Shown here: positions 56,850-64,000 of the stretch, in pieces
Layout: each line of letters starts with the position of its first letter
How positions within the stretch are numbered: the stretch's first letter is position 1
Program-made: the position numbers and the translations under genes
The notes under the pieces: generated by a model
Database searches by the model: none
What the model was told of the DNA's origin: nothing
What the model saw: the letters and a program-made list of their open reading frames with translations, nothing else
Assembly (NCBI GenBank): GCA_030267565.1
Contig: BRXU01000014.1
Span: forward strand, 1,648,001-1,712,000
DNA from: Pleodorina starrii
Lineage: Eukaryota; Chlorophyta; Chlorophyceae; Chlamydomonadales; Volvocaceae
DNA length: 64,000 nucleotides
Reading direction: 5' to 3'

Positions 56850-58237
56850 GCGTGGCCGTGGTCCAACGCGACGCTGCAGAGCGCCGCCGGCACCACCTCC
56901 CCCGCGACCACAGTGCCGATCGCAGTGGCGGCGGCGGCGGCGGGCGCCGGTGGTTGGGCCGGCGGCGGCGGCGGCGCCCGCTGCGCATGTCACTTGGCGT
57001 CGCGACACGACGAGCCCGTCGCCGCAGCGCGTCAGCGTCCACACCGCGCGTCGCCGCGGCGGCTGGAGGGCCCGGCTAGCCTGGCGCCTACGGTGCCCGT
57101 CGGTCTCCAAGCCGCCGCCGCCTCCGGTGAAGCGCCGACGGCACACGAGGGCCTTGCGCCGTACAATCCTGCCGTGTCGTACCAAGCCACGGTGCCGGTG
57201 GCGGAGAGCGCTTCTAGGGCGGCTGGAGCCGGGTCGGGGCCAGGGCGCGAGGCGCCGGATGGGATTGAGGCCAGCGCGGGGGCAAGGGTACGGCAGGGCT
57301 TGGCGGTAGCGGCGGCGGCGGCGGCGGCGCCGCTGCCACCACATATCGCCACGGCGACGCCACGGGCGAGGGCGGTGGCGGCGGCGGCGGCGGAGCTGAC
57401 GTCGCAACGGACATGGGGCTGGGTCACTCCCGCTTCCGCTGCCGACGGCGGCGGTGACGGCGGCGGCGGCGGCGGTGGTCGTGTCACGCCATGGCCGCCG
57501 TCTAAGGCCCTGGGACCGCCGCCAGTAGTAGATGGCTCTCTCGCGACTCCAGCGGAGATGGAGGTGGAGGCGTTGCGGGCCTCCGCGCCCACCACGGACA
57601 TGGTCCCAGCTACAGCCGACTCCCGCGGCTCGCCACGCGGCGTGGCCGTCGGCATGGGCTACAGCCCGGCCGCTGCCATGGGGTACCGACCCGTGGGTCG
57701 TGCCGTGCCACGGGGGTCGCCGAGCGGCGGCGGCGACGGCGCGAGCGGCGCTGCGGCGGCAGACCGCCTGTGCCAGACCGCGGAGGCGGAGGGAGCTGCG
57801 GCGGCGGTCGAGGCGTCTCCCACCGGCACGTTGGCTGGGCCTTCGAAGGGCGACGGTCGCGGCGGCACGTCGCCCGACCTTGTGCCTGCCACTGCTACCG
57901 CCAGTGCTCCTGCCGCTAACACCACCACAACCACCACCGCCATCGGTGCCGCGGCAACTGGCTCTGCTACCCAGCCTGGTGCCGCCAGCGGTCGGGCCGT
58001 CGCGCCCTGGGTCGATCCTACCGGACGTGGAGCCCCTTCCGATGGCGGCGGCCGTGGCGCCGCAGCCGTTCCTTCTGTGACCCACGGGTCATTCCGCGGA
58101 GCGGCGGCGACGTCCGAGCGTCGCTCGCTGACCTTTATCGCTGACATGGCCGCCGCCGCCGAGACGCAGGGGGTTCCGGACATCGCCAACGGCCCCATGT
58201 CAGCCGCATCGGCGCCGCCGCCGTGGACGCGAGCCCT

Positions 58238-58271
<34 letters not shown>

Positions 58272-60200
58272 AGCGGCGGGTTGGCGCCGGGTGAGGTCTT
58301 GGAGGTGATTAACGAGAAGGCTGGGCAGCAGGGCCTGCAAGGGCTGCAGGCGACGCAAGGGCGAGAGGGGACGCCGCAGCAGCAGCAGCCGCTCGACCGG
58401 CAAGTCCACGCTACGCACTTACAGTCGCTACAGCAGCAGCAGCAGCAGCATCAGCAGCAGCATCAGCAGCAGCAGCAACGATCGATATCGCAGGAGCAGC
58501 TTACGGGGCGAGAGCAGCAACAGCAGGGGTGCGCGATGCATCGGCAGCAGCAGGATGGGGCGCAGCAGGACGCGCAGTTGCAGGACGAGCAACAACAGGA
58601 CGAGCAACAACAGGACGAGCAGCTGCAGGACGAGCAACAACAGGACGAGCAGCTGCAGGACGAGCAACAACAGGACGAGCAGCTGCAGGACGAGCAACAA
58701 CAGGACGAGCAGCTGCAGGACAGGCAACAACAGGACAAGCAACGACAGGACAAGCAGATGCAGGACGAGGTGCAGGAGGATGCGCGGGAGGGGCAGTGCG
58801 CTCCGCCGCCGCCCGGCAGCCCGACTGGACTGCGGACTCCCCGCCTGGACATCAAAGGCGGAGGCGGAGGCGGTGCCGGAAGTGACGGTGGCCGTGACGT
58901 CGGTGGCGGCGGAGCCGCGCGGGTAGCCTCCGCCGCGGATGCAGGCGACAGCCGGCCTGGCGGCGACGGAAACGGCGGCGGCGAGAGCCCCCCCGGCGGC
59001 GCGCGGGCACCGGGCGGCGACGGGGCCGGGCCCGGAGCCGCGGGGGCAGCCGGCACTCCGCTCGCAGATGGTGGCGGCGGCGGCGGCGCGGAGGGCCGGC
59101 GGCTCACCTCCCCGACTGACACGCGCAGTCGGTCGCCGGTCTTCTCCTCGCCGCAGTGCGGTCAGCGCTCGCCAGCAACCCACGGGTCTGCTGGCTCCAC
59201 TCCGCAGACCTTCCCCGCTAACGCTAACGCTGACAATCGTCCGGCTGCCTCACTCGCCTCGGGGGGGCCGCAGCAGCGCCAGCCGCCAGCCCGGGTGGCG
59301 GTACGGGAGGGGCGCGCGGGCGCAGCCGCCGCAGCGGCCGCGGCTGGAGTCAGGACGCCCACCGTCGGCGGCGGCGGTGGCGGCGCCGCGGCGGGGGTGA
59401 ATACACCGCTCCCGGCGGCTGCCGCCGCCGCCGCCGCAGCGGCGGCAGCGGCGGCCCTGGCGGCGACAGTCAGGAAGCGCACTGATGTAGCGGCGCCTGC
59501 CGCTGGCGGTCGTGCTGCTGCTGCTGCTGCTGCTGCCGGCGTTTCAGCGGCCGCGGGCGGGCCCGCGCCGCTGCCAGCAGTGGCTGGCGGCGGCGGAGGC
59601 GACGGACGTGGGGAGGCTGGCGGCCAAGAGGCGCGGCGCGCGAAGCGGCGCCGCAGCGGAGGCGGTGATGACGGCGACGGCGATGGCGATGGCGACGGCG
59701 ATGGCTGGGGCGACGGCGGAAGCCCCGGAGACGAGTGGCGGAGGGGTCTGGTGTGCCTGCGGCCGAGGCGCCGGCCGCCCGCGCCCGCGGCGCTGCTGGA
59801 CGATGGCGAGTGGTACGGCAGGCAACTGCTGCCCATCGTACACACGGTACGGTGCCGTGCGCGGGAGTCGATGGCTCAACCCAACCGAAAGCGCAGCTCT
59901 CCCAACTGAAGCGCGGTCCTCCGAAAACACACATGACACAACACGGCACGGCACAGCGCGGCGCGACGTGTGGTGGTGCCTCCCTCGAGGCGCGGCCTCC
60001 ACTGCTGGCCCGCGTGCGTCAAGTCATATGCTATTCCCGTTTTCTTGCGGTCAGTGTTGTCTTCTGCGTTCTCCTCCCTTCCGCCCGCCGCCCTCCGCCC
60101 ACCTCATGGACCAGGATCCCTTCTACTCGGACTCAGCGGACGTGCCGCCGCGCCCCGTCACCTTTGCCAGTCGGTGAGTGGCCGGATTTGGGACATGGCC

Positions 60201-60262
<62 letters not shown>

Positions 60263-63200
60263 GTGGGTGGGTGGGTGGGTGGGTGGGAACTGGATCTGAC
60301 GTTTTATTTATATGTGTCTTTTTCTAAATTTATTCGATCCGATCTCACGCCTCGGCTCGCAGGGAGTTCCGAGTGCCAGCCTGGGAGGACGTCCCGCCGT
60401 TCAGCCGCGGCCCGGCGGCGGCGCAGCCGCTTGCCCGCCTCAGGGCGGCGATAGCGGCGGCAGCGGCGGCGGCGGGACGAGCGGCGGCGGCGCCACCGCC
60501 GCCGGAACGCGTCAACCTACTCGGGTACGGCAGAGTTCGCGGCTTCGCGCTAGTGCCGGCGCTGCCGCCGCCGCCGCCCGCAGACGTCAACGCCTGGGCG
60601 GAGCGGCAGCTCGCCCGCGCCGCCGCCGCCGCCGCCGCTCGCGGCCGAGGCAAACGCGCCGTCGCCTCCGCCGCCGCCGGCGGCGGCGGTGGTCGCACCC
60701 AGGCGCCGCTTGCAATGGATCCCAACACCGGCCAGCTGCTGCCGGGGGCCGGCGCCGCCGCCGCCGCTGCGTCAGGCCGCGTGGAGTCCGCCCGGCGGCA
60801 ACTTGGCGGCGGCGGCGCCGCCGACGTCGACGTTGACATGCCGCTGGCGCTGAGCTGTGATTTGGCAGAGAGCCTCCTCGGAACGCCAGCACTGGCGGGA
60901 CTGGGATCGTCCGCCGCCAGCGGCGGCGGCGACGGCGACGGCGCAGGCGGCGGCGGCGGCGGCGGGGACGAAGGTACGGGCAGTGATGGGGATGGAGACG
61001 GTGGAGGCGACGGCGAGGGCGGCCGCCGCGGCGCGCACAGCTGCAGCGACGGCAGCGGCAGCGATGAGGAGCCGGGGCTGGCGGAGGCGCCGCCGTCGCC
61101 AAAGTACGACGATCGTACGTGTTTCCTCGGCGTCGTGGCGCTGGGCGCGGCGGCCGCCGCCACCGGCGGCCTGACCGCCAGGCGACGGCAGCGCAAGCGG
61201 CGACGGCGGCGGCGGGATCGGGAGCCGCGCGGGCGCGAGAGCAGCCAAGCCGACGGCGGCGGCGGCGGCGCCGACGACGGCGTCTATGGAAGCCGGGCGA
61301 AGCGGAGCCGCCACCGCCGCCGCCTTGCGACGCAGCGGCCGGGTCTTGATGCCGCCGCGGACGGCGGCAGCGGCAGCGATGGAACCTCCGATACGTACGA
61401 CAGCGACGGTGGCGGCGACGCCGCGGCGGCGGCGTACGACGTGGGCGGTGTGCCGTTTGGGACGCTGTCGGCGGGGTCTCCGTGCCTGGATGAAGGTGAC
61501 GGCGCGGCGCAGCGGCGGCGGCGCCGCCACCACTCACATCGCCCTGGTGGCGTAAGTGGGCCGCAAGCAGCCCAGACGTCGCAGGGCGAAGCGGCAGTCC
61601 CCGGCGGTGCGGCAACACCGGCGGCACCCGAGCCGACGCCAACGCCGGTTGCCGCTGGGGCTCATAACCGCTGGCGGCGGGCCGTCGTGACGGCCACGCC
61701 GGCACCTTTCGCCGCCTTCGGCGCCGCCGCCGCCTTCGGCGCCGCCGCCGCCGCCCCTCCTAGACCAGCACCGCCGGCCGCCGGCGGCAGCAGCGACAGC
61801 GGCGGTGGCGGTGAGGGCGGCAGGCCGCCCCTCCCTCCCGCAGAACCACGCCAGTGGGCTCACCTGCCGCCGCCCGCCTCGTTCCCGCCGTTGCCTCCGC
61901 GGCCGCCGCTGCCGCCGCCGACGGCGGCGGCGGCGGCGATCCCCGCCTGCACTCCTCTCCCGCCGCCCACCGTGTTTTTGGGCACCGCGACGCTCCGCAC
62001 TCCGGGTGCGGGTGCGGGCAGCGGCCATCCGGCGGTGTCGATGCTGTCGCCGTTACGACCCGCGGGTCAGGCGCCGTCCGGACCCACGCCGCCCAGCCAA
62101 CGGGGCTTTCGCCGAAAGGCGGGTGGAAGGGCGGGTGGAAAGGTGGGTTGTGAAAAAAGAAGATTTACCGCAGCGAAGAGACGGAGACGGCGTTAGCGAA
62201 CGGACACGTGGGTGGGTGGCGGCGTGTGTTGATCGTTAGGAGTGCGTACGATACTCACATGCCGTACACATCACATGCCGTACACATCACATGCCGTACA
62301 GACGATGTTGTACATGCTGCTGTGCGATGCAACATGCAAGCCAGACGAACCCTCAGTCGTGACAAGGCCGCGCCAGCCCAGGGAGACGCGGGTGGGTGCA
62401 AAGCTCTTGGTTTCTTTTTTCGGCTTTTGCTAAAGCTGCAGCCACAGCCACAGCCTTTCTCACACACACACATTGCTGCCTGGCTCCTGGTCTGCTACTG
62501 CTACTGGCCGCATGGCTAGCTGGCTGGCTGGTTGCCTTCCAGTGAAACAAACCGACCCACCGACCCACCGACGGACCCCATACAGAGCGGCGCCGCCGGC
62601 GACCGCCGGGAGTGGGTGACGGTGGCGGCGGTTGAGGTGGCGGCATGCTGCCGGGGCGTGCTGCTGCCGGATCCCAAGCACGACGCCGTCAGGTGAGTAC
62701 GGCAGTGTGTGCGTTGGGTACGGCGCCATAGCTTGTTGGGGCACCCCACGCTTTCTCCTCGCCCTCATCGCTTTTCCTCATTTCAACTCCTTGATCAAGG
62801 CGCGATGCGAACACGCACGTTCCGAGGTATGGGACGCTCGGCCCAGAAATACATATTTGGTACATCTTTGATCCGCATCCCAAATGTTAGATCCGGAATC
62901 GGGATCCGGATCCAGATCCTGCCGCTTTGATGGCCCCGCCTGACCGCCGCCGCCGCTCCCTCCCCCGGATGCCGTACAGCGCCATCTGCATAGCTGTCAT
63001 GGAGGTGGGTGTCAAGGCGCCCCCCTCCTGGACCTACCCCACGAGAATACTGCTGCTCGACCCGCAAGCGACCGCCGCGGCCGCCGCGACGGCGGCGGCG
63101 GCGGCGGCAGGAGCTGCTGCCCCGGCGGCGGCGGCCGACGCAGGAAATGCGGATGTACTGATGGACGTCACGGCCGCCGCCGCCGCCGCCGTTGATGGCG

Positions 63201-63929
63201 AGGCGCAGAACGGTGGCGGCGGAGGCGGCGACTGCAGCGGCAGTGGCGGCGGCGGCGGTGGCGGTCCGTTCCGTCCGGAGGGTGTAGAGCTGGGTCCCTT
63301 GAGGGGGGTGCGGGTGCGAGTGGACGGACTGGGAGGCGGAGGCGGAGGCGGCGGGGTGTCTGTGGAGGCCTTTCCGGTGGGTCGGGACGAGGGTGTGGGG
63401 AAGGGAAGGGGACGGGACCGATGAAGGACAGGAAAGAAGAAGCGCTGAGAAGAACCGCATTAGTCATCCAACACTGCACTTCGTGGAAAAGCGAGGATGG
63501 GTTCCGACGCATGAGGGCTTTGGGGGCGTGTGTTCCCGGCGGGGCCATCAACCCCATCCTGAGAGCTCTGTTGTAACAACCCAAAAGCAACCCAAACAAC
63601 CACCACCGATCCAGGCGGCTGATCCAGCCTCTCCCTTCCACCTCCCCCTCTCCCTTCCACCTCCCCCTCACCCGCCTCATCTCCCCACCGCCACCAACCC
63701 CCAACCCCCCACCCTCCTCCTCCTCCTCCTTGTCCAGGACGAGGCCTCGCTCCTCCGCGCCGCCGCCGCCTGTTTGTCCTCCCTGGACCCCGACATCCTG
63801 TTGGGCTGGGACGTGCAGCGCCACTCCCTGGGATACCTGGCGGAGAGGGGTGCGGCACTGGGGCTGGCGCCGCCGCTGCTGAGGGCGGCGGGCAGGACAC
63901 CCGCGGCGGCGTCCATCAAGGAACGACAG
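47135..63929 (+). CDS. REV3: REV3, catalytic subunit of DNA polymerase zeta (5' part, 13 exons)
   Basis: Exons: 47135-47341, 47571-47671, 48010-48243, 48720-48831, 48989-49533, 49972-50044, 50249-50428, 50742-59846, 60115-60173, 60363-62142, 62586-62692, 62980-63376, 63738-63929, continuing past the window; all phases agree. The start gives MIRIVSIDYYMAPP and VIRIFGATPAGQKACLH, followed by FPYFYVPYD, GKPFYGYH, YNPQDVSRV and QPHESHLPFLLQFKIDFNLLG, the REV3 N-terminal blocks in order. TCLLEADAVVHDI, DPFYSDSADVPPRP and LLPDPKHDAV continue the match, and exon 13 has DPDILLGWDVQRHSLGYLAERGAALG from the exonuclease-like region. Pol zeta extends mismatched or lesion ends in translesion synthesis. 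The 4,364 residues before the polymerase domain already exceed the whole human protein. Exon 2's donor (GTGGAA) and exon 10's end are the least certain. Confidence 0.93.
48838..48930. repeat. GGAACGGAGGG repeat in REV3 intron 4
   Basis: Purine-only units of about 11 bp (GGAACGGAGGG with AGA and AAG variants) beginning just after the donor. Confidence 0.85.
49658..49703. repeat. 10-bp GCCGTATAGG repeat in REV3 intron 5
   Basis: Five units of GCCGTATAGG, one with an internal change to GCCGTATATG. Confidence 0.9.
50430..50560. repeat. 17-bp G-rich minisatellite in REV3 intron 7
   Basis: Units of GAGGCAGTGGGGGCAGT, starting at the splice donor and becoming irregular after about 50510. Confidence 0.88.
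50742..59846 (+). CDS. REV3: REV3 giant exon 8 (3,035 codons of low-complexity sequence)
   Basis: One uninterrupted 9,105-bp exon. It starts AVAEHHVQLLDERRRREEQE, helical and REV3-like, then turns into Gly/Ala/Pro/Gln-rich sequence for about 2,900 residues. Ordered-looking islands are few: an Asp/Glu-rich block followed by an Arg-rich block (about 52440-52640), a SUMO-interaction-like SVIDIEDL (53130-53153), two LTPVLMTPYDTP copies (51373 and 51451 region), and PYTxFSPxx twice (53404, 54199 regions). Most residues are encoded by GCG/GGC/CCG/CAG triplet runs. The last ~35 codons return to conserved REV3 sequence before a GTACGG donor. Animal REV3 also has a large disordered central exon, but this one is larger. 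Confidence 0.9.
58561..58775 (+). repeat. 15-bp/30-bp coding repeat in REV3 (QQDEQ/LQDEQ)
   Basis: The reading frame codes about 14 tandem pentapeptides, alternating QQDEQ and LQDEQ and then drifting to QQDKQ/RQDKQ/MQDEV. At the DNA level the repeat is 30 bp (CAGGACGAGC plus AACAA or AGCTG). It lies in an otherwise poly-Gln stretch and resembles a charged coiled-coil. Confidence 0.92.
59751..59780 (+). other. REV7-binding-like motif in REV3
   Basis: Codes VCLRPRRRPP, followed by a short helical AALLDD stretch and then the conserved DPFYSDSADVP block in the next exon. In animal REV3 a proline-anchored aliphatic peptide of the form LxPxxxPP sits just before the same block and is gripped by REV7/MAD2L2. 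Position and proline spacing match; binding is inferred. Confidence 0.6.
60196..60288. repeat. GGCT/GGGT microsatellite in REV3 intron 9
   Basis: About 16 GGCT units run into five to six GGGT units within the intron between exons 9 and 10. Confidence 0.95.
62143..62205 (+). repeat. Introner-like arm at the 5' end of REV3 intron 10
   Basis: From the GT of the donor this matches the left arm of the GT31 intron 3 element in the same register: AAAAAAGAAGATTTACCGCAG, CGAAGAGACGGAGACGGCG, TTAGCGAACGGAC. The opposite arm is not visible at the acceptor, so the copy is truncated or rearranged. Confidence 0.75.
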
Positions 63930-64000
63930 GTGAGAGGGGGTTAGGGCGGGGGTAGGCACCTGAGAGGGTGCAGGCACCTGAGACCTGACCTGTCCTGGCC

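Noticed and set aside
56271..58085. 604-codon antisense ORF, and other long ORFs opposite REV3 exon 8
   Set aside because: Triplet repeats keep several frames open on both strands; these encode Arg/Gly/Pro runs with no conserved block.

Overview
This window looks like nuclear DNA of a volvocine (Chlamydomonadales) green alga. The evidence is GC-rich genes cut into many short introns with GTGAGT/GTGCGT-type donors, long Ala/Gly/Pro/Gln runs in proteins, a tRNA-derived SINE, and a retrotransposon with split direct repeats of the TOC1/Kangaroo (PAT-like) kind. The organism is inferred; no species-level marker was seen. All gene models were built by hand from conserved motifs, splice sites and reading-phase continuity, so exact exon edges are predictions.

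Layout. 1-6420: a satellite array of 137-bp monomers, each made of five roughly 27-bp sub-units, interrupted by a SINE at 3886-4217. 6421-13361: gene-poor DNA with small non-autonomous elements: a hAT-type MITE (7942-8349), a TRIM retroelement (8389-8867) and a tandem array of stem-loop units (9992-10700). 13362-26202, minus strand: a 25-exon gene that fuses a membrane-anchored heme peroxidase to a CotA/bilirubin-oxidase-type multicopper oxidase. 28522-31072: a non-autonomous PAT-like retrotransposon with one gag-like ORF. 32096-34424, minus: a small secreted protein with eight cysteines in the order seen in plant lipid-transfer proteins. 35499-39290, minus: a TRM10 family tRNA m1R9 methyltransferase. 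39594-43802, plus: a Fringe-like GT31 glycosyltransferase, head-to-head with TRM10 across 303 bp. 45107-45973, plus: an intronless orphan ORF. 47135 to the window end, plus: REV3, the catalytic subunit of DNA polymerase zeta, of which 4,364 residues precede the end of the exonuclease-like region and the polymerase domain lies outside the window.

Most notable points. (1) The peroxidase-multicopper oxidase fusion: all 24 exon junctions keep phase, all copper ligands and the heme His/Arg residues are present, and no stop separates the halves. (2) The REV3 gene carries a single 9,105-bp exon coding 3,035 codons of low-complexity sequence. (3) An intron of the GT31 gene is almost wholly an inverted-repeat element whose ends supply both splice sites, and a related sequence begins exactly at a REV3 splice donor, which is what introner elements look like. 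(4) The octamer TGCCGTAC/GTACGGCA occurs at least 38 times where about 2-3 are expected, often at 5' splice sites.

There is no operon-like functional link between neighbours. REV3 (translesion synthesis) and TRM10 (tRNA modification) are housekeeping genes, while the peroxidase-oxidase, the secreted eight-Cys protein and the GT31 enzyme all point to the secretory pathway and cell surface or extracellular matrix.
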